From: JAADFF01 sp013153035 | GTDB taxonomy: Bacteria > Coprothermobacterota > Coprothermobacteria > Coprothermobacterales > JAADFF01 | Strand: one strand, 5' to 3' | Length of the DNA stretch: 64,000 nt | Assembly: GCA_026184435.1 (NCBI GenBank) | Contig: CP046447.1 | Shown here: positions 18,106 through 27,188 of the stretch, piece after piece | Numbering within the stretch: the first letter of the stretch is position 1 | Layout of the letters: the number at the start of each line of letters is the position of its first letter | Position numbers and translations under genes: made by a program | The notes under the pieces: generated by a model | Told to the model about the DNA's origin: nothing | Database searches by the model: none | The model's input: only the letters and a program-made list of their open reading frames with translations

Positions 18106-20019
18106 ATGAAAAAACACTTGGTGGATTTTAGAAGGCTTATTGACGACTATGTGTATCAAAAGGACTGGAGAGTTAGAGAGAATGCCAATACCTCTTACTC
18201 TCTTCAGGGACTTAATCATCACCTCGCTTCATCGCTAGTTGCCCGCTATTGGCTTGAGGTAATATATCCTCCCTATATTGGAGATGCACATAAAAGGGGA
18301 CTTATGCATATTCACGACCTTGGTATGCTCTCTGCTTATTGTGCCGGATGGGACCTCGAAGATCTCCTGAGGGTAGGTTTTACCGGTGTACCATCTAAAA
18401 CTCAAAGTAGACCACCAAAGCATTTTTCTACCGCTTTGGGGCAGATGGTGAACTTTTTATATACTCTTCAGGGGGAAGTAGCTGGTGCTGTAGCGTTTTC
18501 CAATGTAGACACATTTCTTGCACCGTTTATTGCCCATGACGGTTTAACCTATAAAGAGGTGAAACAGGCGCTTCAGGAGCATATATATAACCTAAACATA
18601 CCTACAAGGGTAGGTTTTCAAACACCATTTGTCAATTATTCTATGGACTTAACTCCTCCACCATCACTGAGGGACAAGCATATCATTATCGGTGGAGAGG
18701 AGATGCCTGAGACATATGGACAGTTTCAGCGTGAGATGGATATGTTCAACAAGGCATTTGCAGAAGTGATGATGGAGGGTGATGCCTCAGGTAGACCGTT
18801 TACATTCCCTATTCCTACATATTCTATTACCAGAGACTTTGACTGGGATAACCCCGATTATGAACCTATTTGGCTCATGACCGGCAAATACGGTATTCCA
18901 TACTTTGCCCTGTATATCAATTCTGATATGGACCCTGATGATGTCAGGAGTATGTGCTGCCGTCTTCGTCTTGATAATGAGGAAATTAGAAAGAGGGCAG
19001 AGCAGGCACTTATGTTTGCCGTAGAGACTGGTAAGAAAAGTGAAAAAGAACTGGAAGAGCTGAAGAGAAGGGGAGGAGGTCTGTTTGGTGCCAATCCTTT
19101 GACAGGCTCTATTGGTGTTGTGACTATTAATTTGCCAAGAATAGGATATGAGGCAAATGGTAATGTGGAAAAATTCTTTGAAATACTTGCAAAGCGTATG
19201 GATATAGCTAAGGAGTCTCTTGAGATAAAAAGAAAAGTGATAGAAGAGTTTACACAGATAGGTATGTATCCATATGCTAAGTTCTACCTCAGAAGCGTAT
19301 ATGATCTGTACGGTCAGTATTGGGCTAACCACTTTAACACCATAGGCATTATCGGTATGCACGAGGCTATTCTCAATATGACAGGTGGCAAGTATGGTAT
19401 AGAGCATCCCAATGGCAGGGAGTTTGCCGTAAAGGTTATGAAGTGGATGCGTGAGCGTCTTGTAGAATATCAGAAGGAAACAGGAAATATCTATAATCTT
19501 GAGGCATCACCGGCAGAGGGAGCCTCATATAGACTTGCCCGCATAGATAAGAAAGAATATCCTGATATTATCACCAGCGGAGAATCTGAACCTTACTACA
19601 CCAACTCTACATTCCTACCAGTAGATTACACAGAGGATATGTTTGAGGCTCTTGATCATCAAGATGAGCTTCAGAGCCTGTACACAGGGGGTACGGTGTT
19701 TCACGGTTTTCTTGGAGAGAATATTACCGACCCCGGTGTTGTGAAAGAGCTTGTTAGGGTGATAGCAGAAAATTATACCTTGCCATATATAACCATTACA
19801 CCTACATATTCCATATGTCCCGACCATGGTTATATACCGGGAGAGCATGAAAGATGTCCCATATGTGGTAAGGAAACAGAGGTATATTCCCGTGTCGTGG
19901 GATATCTTAGGCCTATCAAGTCTTGGAATGATGGAAAGCAGGAAGAGTTTAAACAGAGGCTAGAATTTAGTGTGAAAGTGCCTTCATCTAAGGAGGCAAG
20001 ACAGCTTAAGAACCGGTAA
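18106..20019 (+). CDS. nrdD: Anaerobic ribonucleoside-triphosphate reductase (class III), no ATP-cone
   Basis: A 637-residue class III ribonucleotide reductase, which makes deoxynucleotides under anoxia with a glycyl radical. The C-terminal glycyl-radical loop is RVVGYLRP with Gly at about 599, and the zinc site is C571-x2-H574 ... C584-x2-C587. The N-terminus begins directly in the catalytic fold (LIDDYVYQKDWRVRENANTSYS), so the usual N-terminal ATP-cone of about 90-100 residues is absent. AGGGGGG precedes the ATG. The activating enzyme gene nrdG is not adjacent. A terminator follows. Confidence 0.95.
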   Translation: MKKHLVDFRRLIDDYVYQKDWRVRENANTSYSLQGLNHHLASSLVARYWLEVIYPPYIGDAHKRGLMHIHDLGMLSAYCAGWDLEDLLRVGFTGVPSKTQSRPPKHFSTALGQMVNFLYTLQGEVAGAVAFSNVDTFLAPFIAHDGLTYKEVKQALQEHIYNLNIPTRVGFQTPFVNYSMDLTPPPSLRDKHIIIGGEEMPETYGQFQREMDMFNKAFAEVMMEGDASGRPFTFPIPTYSITRDFDWDNPDYEPIWLMTGKYGIPYFALYINSDMDPDDVRSMCCRLRLDNEEIRKRAEQALMFAVETGKKSEKELEELKRRGGGLFGANPLTGSIGVVTINLPRIGYEANGNVEKFFEILAKRMDIAKESLEIKRKVIEEFTQIGMYPYAKFYLRSVYDLYGQYWANHFNTIGIIGMHEAILNMTGGKYGIEHPNGREFAVKVMKWMRERLVEYQKETGNIYNLEASPAEGASYRLARIDKKEYPDIITSGESEPYYTNSTFLPVDYTEDMFEALDHQDELQSLYTGGTVFHGFLGENITDPGVVKELVRVIAENYTLPYITITPTYSICPDHGYIPGEHERCPICGKETEVYSRVVGYLRPIKSWNDGKQEEFKQRLEFSVKVPSSKEARQLKNR

Positions 20020-20047
20020 TGCTCCCAACCCGCTCACCTTTGTATAA

Positions 20048-20076
20048 AGGGCCCCGTATGGGGCCCTATTTTTATT
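20048..20076. terminator. Terminator after nrdD, likely bidirectional
   Basis: An 8-bp GC-rich stem (AGGGCCCC with GGGGCCCT), GTAT loop and ATTTTTATT tail lie between convergent genes. Confidence 0.85.
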
Positions 20077-22051
20077 CTCTTAATCTACCATCAGGCAGTA
20101 TAAGTAGTTTTCCCGTCTTTAATATGTCGCCGTATGGTGTGTATATGGTATAGTTCAGTGTTGTATCGCCATCATCTGTATAGACAATAGCCTGTACATC
20201 TGTGTTGTTGTATACAACCTTATCCCATAGTACTCTTCCACCGTCTACTGCTGCGATATGGGCCTTGTTATCTTTGCCGGCATATGCAAATATCAATGTG
20301 TTTTTCACAACAGTATATGGTGTACCACCACCGCTGTATATTAGAACCTTGGATAGGTTTGAAAGCTGTGTTTCTGTCCATATATCCTGTAAAGTGTTTC
20401 TGTCTATTATCCGGTAATGTAAACTACCTGTGTTGTAGGCAGATATAAAATATTTGCCTGTGTCTGTAAGCATTTCTATATTGGAGAGTTTTACTGTTTT
20501 ATCTATCTTACCTGTCTTATTGACATTGGCTAGTATGTAGCCATCGGGGGCTTTCCATATAACGATGGCATGGTTATTATTGATGATAGATTTCAGCCCA
20601 TCACTTCTTTCATTGGCAAGTTGATAGCTATAGACATCAGATGCCTTCCATATGGGATTGAATGTTTGAGAGAATAGTATGATATCTTCATCTCCTATAG
20701 ATGCGAAAAATGGACCTTTGATAATATGAGAAGTTGATATGTCGTATACGCCGTCTCCTCTATTGAGGAGGACCGTTGCTGTCCTTTCTTCTGTGGTGGT
20801 ATTGATAGTCATCAAATATGTCTTTTCAAAGTTTGTGTCCTCATAGAATATTCCTAATAAGTGGGCAGATGGACTGTATAGATCATAGTTGATGTATCCT
20901 TTCCCCAGCTTTATTATTGCTCTTTCCGGTAAGTAAGCATACATGTTGTTTCTTTTATCTGTATATGCAGCGGCTACAAGCTGTGAGGATTTAGGATCTA
21001 TGTTATTGCCAATGGCTATTGTTCCCAATGCTATTTCACTACCTGTAGAACCTACAAAGAGCTTCCAACTGACTTCTGATTGACTGCTGGTTAGGATAAC
21101 ATGTGTTTCCTGCGGCTTTACCGATGGATTGATGTCAATAAGTTTATTATGCCAAATCTCTTTACCAGAGCTATTAACAATAATGCCATGAGGGTTGCCT
21201 TTGCCGTCTACGTATATGGCAAATATCTTGTCATTAATACCAATGAAGTTAGAAGATACTTTACATGTATCTGCTACAGTACTACCGGGTATATAGGTGT
21301 TTTCTCCAATATCCTTTGATGTCCACAATGTCTGTCCTTGTGTGTTTATGTACGCTATCTGCTTGTCTGTTTTATATATGAGAATACCTTCTGGGACTTT
21401 TTTCATATCTGTGAATGTAATGCTGACCTTTGCCATACCATTGCCATCTGGGGATATATACGCGAGCGTATCGGCCGTGTTGTTATCTCCTAATGCTATC
21501 CATGCATTGTTTTCGTTAACAGAGATGCCACTACCGACACAAGTGAGATTGATGACATGTTTGCTGGGCCATGTCTTTCTACTATCAAATGCTATGTTGC
21601 CATGTTTGTCAATAAAAATAACAAAATACTCGTTGCCTGTATCTACTGTACTCCATATACCTTTTTCTACTGGATGAAATGTTACTGTTCCCCTGAAAAC
21701 ACCACCTTCAGCTTCCAATAGTGTTGATGTTTGGGCTACTGTGGCGTCAGATATATCTATTTGAGTATCGTAAATATATGTATGGCTGATGTGACTAACC
21801 CCATACACAACATGGGCTATGTTACCGTCTTTTATTACTGCAACATCTGATATGTTATCTCTTACAGGTGGCACAATAGTAATGTAATGAGTTTTGTCTG
21901 GGTTTTCTATGCTGACAATAAGGAAGTTTCTATCTGAAATAATGATGGGGCTGATATTGGTATTATCTGATGCTTTATGGGGCACAATAAACCATATACC
22001 TATAATGGCAACGGCCAGTGCCAAGAAACCTATAATGATATTTTTCTTCAT
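20072..22051 (-). CDS. Exported beta-propeller-like protein, unknown
   Basis: A 659-residue protein with an N-terminal membrane anchor or signal peptide (about 4-23) and a long beta-rich exterior part. Recurrent Trp-containing strands (TLWTSKD, EIWHNKL, VIWKAPDG, DIWTETQ, VLWDKVV), spaced along the chain, resemble PQQ-like beta-propeller repeats. I recognise no enzyme motif. GGGGAGGGGAGC precedes the ATG. It follows the queuosine-type transporter gene on the same strand but is separated from it by a terminator, so it is probably transcribed alone. Confidence 0.72.
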   Translation of the reverse strand: MKKNIIIGFLALAVAIIGIWFIVPHKASDNTNISPIIISDRNFLIVSIENPDKTHYITIVPPVRDNISDVAVIKDGNIAHVVYGVSHISHTYIYDTQIDISDATVAQTSTLLEAEGGVFRGTVTFHPVEKGIWSTVDTGNEYFVIFIDKHGNIAFDSRKTWPSKHVINLTCVGSGISVNENNAWIALGDNNTADTLAYISPDGNGMAKVSITFTDMKKVPEGILIYKTDKQIAYINTQGQTLWTSKDIGENTYIPGSTVADTCKVSSNFIGINDKIFAIYVDGKGNPHGIIVNSSGKEIWHNKLIDINPSVKPQETHVILTSSQSEVSWKLFVGSTGSEIALGTIAIGNNIDPKSSQLVAAAYTDKRNNMYAYLPERAIIKLGKGYINYDLYSPSAHLLGIFYEDTNFEKTYLMTINTTTEERTATVLLNRGDGVYDISTSHIIKGPFFASIGDEDIILFSQTFNPIWKASDVYSYQLANERSDGLKSIINNNHAIVIWKAPDGYILANVNKTGKIDKTVKLSNIEMLTDTGKYFISAYNTGSLHYRIIDRNTLQDIWTETQLSNLSKVLIYSGGGTPYTVVKNTLIFAYAGKDNKAHIAAVDGGRVLWDKVVYNNTDVQAIVYTDDGDTTLNYTIYTPYGDILKTGKLLILPDGRLRE

Positions 22052-22133
22052 GATGCTCCCCTCCCCCTAAATATATTCATGTGTTTATGCACACAAGCCT
22101 ATTATATGAAAAAAGTCGTGCATACAAGAGGTC

Positions 22134-22165
22134 TATAAAAAAAGCGGAGGAATTTCCTCCGCTTT
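22134..22165 (-). terminator. Terminator of the transporter gene
   Basis: On the minus strand a 12-bp perfect stem (AAAGCGGAGGAA with TTCCTCCGCTTT) runs into a run of seven T residues, directly after the 22173-22916 gene. Confidence 0.9.
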
Positions 22166-22172
22166 CTATCTT

Positions 22173-22916
22173 TTACTTTTCTACTGGTCTGGGCGGTATG
22201 CCGTGCACTTTGCGTGCTATATATGTTCCCAAGTAGACAAATGGGGTATCAAAGACTGCTACAACGAATTTGAAGATATAAGTTGTCCAAAATATCTGCC
22301 ACCAAATATTCATGGGAAACTCGCCCAAGAAGGCAATAGTACAGAAAATAGTAGTATCTATAAGCTGGGAAACCATTGTTGATAGGTTGTTTCTTAGCCA
22401 AAGATGTTTTCCACCTGTTATTCTGCGCCAGAAACCAAATGCCCATACATCGTGATGCTGAGCTACGAGGTATGCTGTTAAACTACCTAGTGCTATACGA
22501 GGCATGATTGAAAATATGGCTTCAAGGTGAGGCTGGGCAAAGTCATCAGGAGATGGCTTGAACTGCAACGCAATTTGCATGAGAATGGTCATAGTGATAA
22601 GTGAAGCGAAGCCAAACCATACGGCCTTACGAGCCTCTTTCTTTCCGTATAGTTCCTCAAGCAGGTCTGTTGATAGGAAGATAGAACCATAGACTACATT
22701 TCCTAGTGTTGCTGTAAATCCAAACAAGATAATGGTTTTGACGACCTGTAAGTTGGCAATTATAGTGCCAATAATAACATTGAGAAATAGTCCCTCTTTT
22801 TCCCATATGTAGAAGAAGAGAATTTGAAGTGACAGTCCAACAAAAAGGAGAATAAGCCACCAAATTTCATTGGAAAGTCCCAGGCCAGCCGTTGCCATTG
22901 CTGTAGCTGTGTCCAC
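22173..22916 (-). CDS. Queuosine precursor transporter-like protein (YhhQ family)
   Basis: A 247-residue membrane protein with about six to seven helices, matching the YhhQ/VUT (COG1738) family, whose characterised members import queuosine precursors. The diagnostic C-terminal part LRNNLSTMVSQLIDTTIFC is present, as is the FLSTDLLEELYGKKEARKAV loop. The start is GTG 22916, 6 nt after GGGAGGTG. It is divergent from the tRNA-modification operon that begins at 23017. The genes for later queuosine steps are not in the window. Confidence 0.85.
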   Translation of the reverse strand: MDTATAMATAGLGLSNEIWWLILLFVGLSLQILFFYIWEKEGLFLNVIIGTIIANLQVVKTIILFGFTATLGNVVYGSIFLSTDLLEELYGKKEARKAVWFGFASLITMTILMQIALQFKPSPDDFAQPHLEAIFSIMPRIALGSLTAYLVAQHHDVWAFGFWRRITGGKHLWLRNNLSTMVSQLIDTTIFCTIAFLGEFPMNIWWQIFWTTYIFKFVVAVFDTPFVYLGTYIARKVHGIPPRPVEK

Positions 22917-23016
22917 CCTTTACACCTCCCTCTGTATTATTCGGGGCATATTTTACCAAACTAAAAGGAATCTTTCCAGTAAAATAAAGATACAGGATGT
23001 GTAGGAGGTGATACTC

Positions 23017-23952
23017 GTGAGCCAGATATTGGTTAGTTTATTGGAAGGCGTGGCCATGAGGTTAGAGGAAAAGCCATCCCTTGCATTATTTATAGATCAT
23101 ATGGAAAAGTGCGAAGATGTTTTACTTTCGTCTATGGTGGATACACTTGTTTATAGATTTGGGGTATCTATAGATGATATTAGCCTGAAAGATGGTGTAG
23201 CCACCGTGTCCATAGAAGGTAAAACTTATCTTGTAGATACCAAGACGGTACCTGTGAAAAGCGGTAAGGGGCATATTGCTGCCCGCAGCATACAGGGTGT
23301 TCTGAAGAAGCATGAAGAGGAAAACTATGTGTTGTTATCGTTTGTATATCCTCTACCATATGGTGAGTCCGCGAGTGATGAAGATAGTATATTGGAAAGC
23401 CTGAAGAAAAAAGGGGCTGTGTATAGAAGACCGGTATTTATCATGGGAAGAAGGGGCGTACTGTACACCATAGTGCCTTCTGAGAAGAGACAGGTCATGA
23501 CTGTTAAGGAGACAGATGCTTATATACCAGAAGAGATTGTAGAAACAGAAAAAACTGAGGAAGAGATTCCTCTGGCATCAACTCCTGGTCTCTTATATTT
23601 CCGTAAAAGCAATGCTACTCCCGATGAGCTTATGGATGCTCTTCAACATGAGGGGGCTATTCTGTCGGACCTTATAAAGAAGAGGACAGAGGCGGTAAGA
23701 ATTCTTGGTGAAAGGGGACTATCTGTTGTATCTAGTTCTGATATAGCCACACATAGATTGTACATAGCGGACCTCAGCGGTGGTTTTGGTGACTTTATAG
23801 CAGAGGTTGCCCGTTTGAAGAGTGAAGGGATATGGGATAACTCTGTCAAGGAGGTTGTAAAAGCTTTTATAAAGGAGTATGAGAGATTGGGAGTTAGTTC
23901 TGATACCATAAAGGATGCACTGCAAAAACACAAGATAGATATAGCCGTATGA
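23017..23952 (+). CDS. Unknown soluble protein upstream of tsaD
   Basis: A 311-residue protein that I do not recognise. The N-terminal 90 residues look alpha/beta with a short conserved-looking VSIEGKTYLVDTKTV strand pair; a charged linker (about 165-195, PEEIVETEKTEEEIP) separates it from a helical C-terminal half. No signal peptide or membrane segment. The GTG at 23017 is chosen because GGAGGTG ends 6 nt before it; a longer frame from GTG 23008 would place the start inside the ribosome site. It leads the operon containing tsaD, tsaB and ttuBA, 13 nt before tsaD. Confidence 0.7.
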   Translation: MSQILVSLLEGVAMRLEEKPSLALFIDHMEKCEDVLLSSMVDTLVYRFGVSIDDISLKDGVATVSIEGKTYLVDTKTVPVKSGKGHIAARSIQGVLKKHEEENYVLLSFVYPLPYGESASDEDSILESLKKKGAVYRRPVFIMGRRGVLYTIVPSEKRQVMTVKETDAYIPEEIVETEKTEEEIPLASTPGLLYFRKSNATPDELMDALQHEGAILSDLIKKRTEAVRILGERGLSVVSSSDIATHRLYIADLSGGFGDFIAEVARLKSEGIWDNSVKEVVKAFIKEYERLGVSSDTIKDALQKHKIDIAV

Positions 23953-23965
23953 AAGAGGTGAACAT

Positions 23966-24940
23966 ATGGTTGTCTTAGGTATAGAAACTTCATGCGATGA
24001 AACAGCCATGGCTTTAATCAAAGATGAAGAGATTCTGGCTCACAGGGTATCATCTCAAATAGACCTTCACAAGATATTTGGTGGTGTTCTTCCAGAGGCA
24101 TCGTCTCGTAGGCACCTTGAGGTGCTCTACACAATGTACAGAGACATTGTGGGAGAAACCGACGGGATTAAACCTGATGTTGTTGCCATTACGATGTCCC
24201 CCGGTCTCCAACCGGCTTTGTTGATGGGGGCATCGTTTGGAAGAGCTCTTGGTACCGCTCTTGGTGTACCCGCTGTAGGGGTAGACCATGTCATAGCCCA
24301 TGGATATGTGGCAAGACTTGCCTATCCAGAACTGGCCTTTCCATATAGAGCTCTAATAGTGTCAGGAGGTCATACGGTTGTTGTGGAATATCATGATGTT
24401 GATCGGGTATCTCTTGTTGCCGATACACGCGATGATGCCATGGGAGAGGTTCTTGACAAAGTTGGTAGGGTAATGGGAATAGATTATCCTGCAGGACCAC
24501 ACATAGATAAGATGGCACTGGAGTATCAAGGGCAGTATCCCCGATTTACTATACCCCGTTTCAAAGATAAGACATATGACTTTTCATTTAGTGGTATGAA
24601 AACGGCAGCACGCCTTGCATACGAAAAAGATGGAGTGTCTCCTGAGGCAGTGGCCCGTGGCCTGATGGAGGCTGCGGTGAAGCAGATTGTCGTGAGGTTA
24701 AAAGATATAGAAAATGATAGGGGATATATGCCACTAGTGGTCGGTGGAGGAGTGGCTGCCAGTAAATTTCTCAGGAAAAAGCTATCAGAGCAATTTAAGG
24801 ATGTCTACTTTGTGCCACGGGAGTGGTGCACAGATAACGGCGTTATGATTGCATATACAGGTATGCACCTATATGAGAAAGGTTATACATTATCCGTGGA
24901 TGCAGAGGTTGACCCTGTGGGAGTGTTGTGGCATGAATAG
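23966..24940 (+). CDS. tsaD: tRNA N6-adenosine threonylcarbamoyltransferase TsaD
   Basis: A 324-residue member of the universal TsaD/Kae1/Gcp family, which transfers threonylcarbamoyl to A37 of ANN-decoding tRNAs. Family motifs are GIETSCDETA at the N-terminus, GGVLPEASSRRHLEVL, the metal-binding His pair in VDHVIAHGY, SGGHTVVVEY, and DFSFSGMKTAAR. GAGGTGAACAT precedes the ATG. It overlaps tsaB by 8 nt. Length is normal for a bacterial TsaD (about 320-340). Confidence 0.97.
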   Translation: MVVLGIETSCDETAMALIKDEEILAHRVSSQIDLHKIFGGVLPEASSRRHLEVLYTMYRDIVGETDGIKPDVVAITMSPGLQPALLMGASFGRALGTALGVPAVGVDHVIAHGYVARLAYPELAFPYRALIVSGGHTVVVEYHDVDRVSLVADTRDDAMGEVLDKVGRVMGIDYPAGPHIDKMALEYQGQYPRFTIPRFKDKTYDFSFSGMKTAARLAYEKDGVSPEAVARGLMEAAVKQIVVRLKDIENDRGYMPLVVGGGVAASKFLRKKLSEQFKDVYFVPREWCTDNGVMIAYTGMHLYEKGYTLSVDAEVDPVGVLWHE

Positions 24941-25517
24941 AATCTTGATATTTACATCAGTTTCTCCTTCTCTTGTTGCCATCTGGGAGGATAAAACAAT
25001 ATATGAGATTTCTGTATCAGGTGGTAAAGGTTCTAAGTTTTTATCGCGGATACTGTCTGCTTATCCTCTGAAATACGATGAGGTGTGGGTTGGAATTGGG
25101 CCCGGTGCGTTTACCGGAACCCGTGTTGGGGTGGCGTATGCACTAGGTCTTGTAGCCGGATTGAATCTTGAAAGAGTGCATGTGTTTGATACATTCGACT
25201 TTCTATATGCCCCATTTTATGGAAAAGATTTGCAGATTGTCATACCGGCCCGTAGAGGTGAGGTGTACTCTGCTATTTTTAGGAATAGTAATAAAGTAGA
25301 AGAGGGAGTTTATAAAATAGATGAAATAAATCCCGATGTACCTGTGCTTTCATATACAAAATATGTTTCTGGTAGTGTAGATATGATAAAGCCGTCTATG
25401 CTTCATGTAGATGCGATGATGAAACATAACTTGTATACTTCTGTTGCCCCAGAGGATGTAAAGGTGAGGTATCTTAAACCATTGACGGAGGAGTATAGGG
25501 TCTATGGTAAAGATTAG
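24933..25517 (+). CDS. tsaB: TsaB, t6A synthesis partner of TsaD
   Basis: A 194-residue TsaB/YeaZ homologue, an inactive ASKHA-fold partner that dimerises with TsaD. The signature GIGPGAFTGTRVGVAYALGL is intact; the C-terminal part is short and diverged (family usually 210-230). The ATG at 24933 overlaps the tsaD stop; a longer frame from 24849 would run deep into tsaD and lacks a ribosome site. It overlaps the downstream acetyltransferase gene by 14 nt. Confidence 0.93.
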   Translation: MNRILIFTSVSPSLVAIWEDKTIYEISVSGGKGSKFLSRILSAYPLKYDEVWVGIGPGAFTGTRVGVAYALGLVAGLNLERVHVFDTFDFLYAPFYGKDLQIVIPARRGEVYSAIFRNSNKVEEGVYKIDEINPDVPVLSYTKYVSGSVDMIKPSMLHVDAMMKHNLYTSVAPEDVKVRYLKPLTEEYRVYGKD

Positions 25518-26379
25518 AGAGGCTACTCTTGCAGATTTGCCTGTACTCATGGAGCTTGATAGGCATCTTGGCGGTGCTGTATGGGGTGAAGATGAGTGGA
25601 AGAATATCTTGTCTTCACAGTTTTACAAGACATTTATTGCCGAGTATGATGGCGAGATAGCCGGTTTTATGACAGTATATGTTGGGGTAGCGGAAACTCA
25701 CCTCATGAAGATATTTGTAAGGAGGCTGTTCCGAGGTAGAGGTATAGGACATAGATTTATGGATAAGCTTCTCGAGGTGGCTAAAGATTCTGGAAAATTT
25801 ATGGTATTCTTAGAAGTTGCTACTTCTAATAAAGAAGCTGTAGATATATATAAAGAGTATGGTTTTAGAATACTTAAGGTGCTTTCTGATTTCTATGGAG
25901 AGGGAAGAGATGCATACCTTATGTTAAAGGAACTGAGGAGGGATGATGAAATGGACACTATAAGAGTTGCCTTGGGTAGTGAAGATGGTAAGGAAATGGT
26001 GAATGACCATCTTGGTGAGGCACCTTATTTTTACATCTATGATCTCACAAAAGATGGTTACACCTTTGTTGAAAAGAGAGTTAACGATGCTCCAGAGGAG
26101 AAAACCCATGGTGATCCGAGAAAGAGACAGCGTGTGCAGGAGATCCTGAAGGATTGCGATGTTATGCTTGCTCCACAAGTAAGTACATCGTTTGTGAAGA
26201 TGAAAGACCAGGGGAAGTGGCAGCCTGTTGTTACTAAAGATTTAACAGATATTGATGCTGCGATGAAACTTCTCCAGAACCACTTTGATGTTATTTTAGA
26301 TCTTGTGAAAATGAGAAGAGAAGGAAAGCCTACTGGCAAAATAGTCTTCTTTAAAGACGGCCAGTTGAGCTTTATCTAA
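25504..26379 (+). CDS. RimI-like acetyltransferase fused to a NifX/NafY-like domain
   Basis: A 291-residue two-domain protein. Residues 1-147 form a GNAT acetyltransferase similar to RimI, with the acetyl-CoA loop RRLFRGRGIGHRFMD and EVATSNKEAVDIYKEYGF; rimI commonly follows tsaB. Residues 150-291 match the dinitrogenase iron-molybdenum cofactor family (NifX/NafY/NifB C-terminal-like: RVALGSEDGKEMVNDHLGEAPYFYIYD). The two are in one uninterrupted frame, but GGAGGG (25937-25942) stands 8 nt before an in-frame ATG at 25951, so the second domain is probably also made separately. No nitrogenase genes are nearby; free-standing domains of this family occur in many anaerobes with unknown metal-cluster roles. 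Confidence 0.88.
   Translation: MVKIREATLADLPVLMELDRHLGGAVWGEDEWKNILSSQFYKTFIAEYDGEIAGFMTVYVGVAETHLMKIFVRRLFRGRGIGHRFMDKLLEVAKDSGKFMVFLEVATSNKEAVDIYKEYGFRILKVLSDFYGEGRDAYLMLKELRRDDEMDTIRVALGSEDGKEMVNDHLGEAPYFYIYDLTKDGYTFVEKRVNDAPEEKTHGDPRKRQRVQEILKDCDVMLAPQVSTSFVKMKDQGKWQPVVTKDLTDIDAAMKLLQNHFDVILDLVKMRREGKPTGKIVFFKDGQLSFI
25937..25953 (+). promoter_or_regulatory. Internal ribosome-binding site and start within the fusion gene
   Basis: GGAGGG followed 8 nt later by ATG (25951), in frame with the upstream acetyltransferase. The ATG encodes Met150, exactly at the junction before the NifX-like domain. This predicts a separate product of about 142 residues. Confidence 0.7.
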
Positions 26380-26400
26380 TACAAAGGAGGGGGATGTATT

Positions 26401-26742
26401 ATGCCATTTGTAGGAATTGTTATCGATGATAAGGTGACGAGTCATCAGGCCAATGAACTCAGAGATAAACTTGTGGGGCTTCTTGCAGAGCTGACAGGTA
26501 AATCTTCTAAGTGGTTTATGACATCTACTATCCTTGCTGATGTTAAACTTGATGGTGAGCCTGCAGCTTTTGTGGACTTTCGCTATCTTGGTGAGATCTC
26601 CAAGGAGACAAGGGAGAAGATTGCGGAGATGGTTGCATCTTTGTTTGAGGAAGAGGTCGATATTCCATCTGGTCAGGTCTACATGACATTCTGTGAAACG
26701 GATAGAGATAAGTGGGCCTGGAATGGCTCATTGTTTGGATAA
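26401..26742 (+). CDS. MIF/phenylpyruvate tautomerase-like protein
   Basis: A 113-residue protein of the macrophage migration inhibitory factor branch of the tautomerase superfamily. Pro2 directly after the initiator Met provides the catalytic N-terminal proline (MPFVGIVIDD), and FVDFRYLGEISKETREKI and the final WAWNGSLFG match the family layout of 110-120 residues. AAAGGAGGGGG precedes the ATG. It lies between the acetyltransferase/NifX fusion and a DUF2007 gene in the tRNA-modification operon. The substrate is unknown. Confidence 0.85.
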   Translation: MPFVGIVIDDKVTSHQANELRDKLVGLLAELTGKSSKWFMTSTILADVKLDGEPAAFVDFRYLGEISKETREKIAEMVASLFEEEVDIPSGQVYMTFCETDRDKWAWNGSLFG

Positions 26743-27010
26743 TGCCATGTTTATAGAATACGACAAAGGCAAAGAACATCCAACAAAGCAAGGCTGGGTG
26801 CTACTGGGGGCATATAGTGTGCCTGAAATTCATATTGTAGCAGGACTGCTTGAGGCAAACGGTATAGAGCATTTTATTGAAGGAGAAGCGATGGGTGATG
26901 CACTGGGACTGACTGTCGGACCAATGGGGGAAAAACTGCTATTTGTAAAAGCAGGAGATTACGATGATGCCATAAGATTGGTGGAGGGTGATGAAGGTGA
27001 TAACAGTTAA
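26723..27010 (+). CDS. DUF2007-like small protein
   Basis: A protein of up to 95 residues resembling DUF2007 (putative signal-transducing) proteins. The core WVLLGAYSVPEIHIVAGLLEANGIEHFIEGEA is split here as the typical helix-strand unit: AYSVPEIHIVAGLLEANGI, then a strand, then LLFVKAGDYDDAIRLV. The start is uncertain: ATG 26723 overlaps the tautomerase gene, ATG 26747 lies just after its stop, and neither has a strong ribosome site. Coupled translation is likely. It overlaps ttuB by 14 nt. Function unknown. Confidence 0.75.
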   Translation: MAHCLDNAMFIEYDKGKEHPTKQGWVLLGAYSVPEIHIVAGLLEANGIEHFIEGEAMGDALGLTVGPMGEKLLFVKAGDYDDAIRLVEGDEGDNS

Positions 27011-27188
27011 GATAAACGGAGAAGAAAGACAGATGCCGGCAAAGGGAACTATCCGCACACTGGCAGTGGATTTGGGACTAAACCCAGAGACAGTACTCTT
27101 TGTCGTTAATGGTATGCTTCAGACTGAGGACTATAGACTTCAAGATGGTGATGAGGTAGAGGTTGTATCGGTGGTGTCGGGCGGATGA
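26997..27188 (+). CDS. ttuB: Ubiquitin-like sulfur carrier TtuB
   Basis: A 63-residue MoaD/ThiS-type beta-grasp protein ending in SVVSGG; the C-terminal Gly-Gly is thiocarboxylated to carry sulfur. LGLNPETVLFVVNG and DGDEVEVVSVVSGG match TtuB, the sulfur donor to TtuA. The GTG at 26997 has GGAGGG 8 nt upstream; ATG 26991 is the alternative, too close to that site. Its stop shares ATGA with ttuA, supporting a TtuB rather than ThiS or MoaD role. An E1-like activating enzyme (TtuC type) is not in the window. Confidence 0.88.
   Translation: MITVKINGEERQMPAKGTIRTLAVDLGLNPETVLFVVNGMLQTEDYRLQDGDEVEVVSVVSGG

Noticed and set aside
24849..24932. Upstream extension of tsaB
   Set aside because: It would overlap tsaD by about 90 nt, lacks a ribosome site and adds residues foreign to TsaB.
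25951..26379. Nitrogen fixation cluster suggested by the NifX-like domain
   Set aside because: No nifHDK or other nif genes are present; the domain family is common in non-fixing anaerobes.
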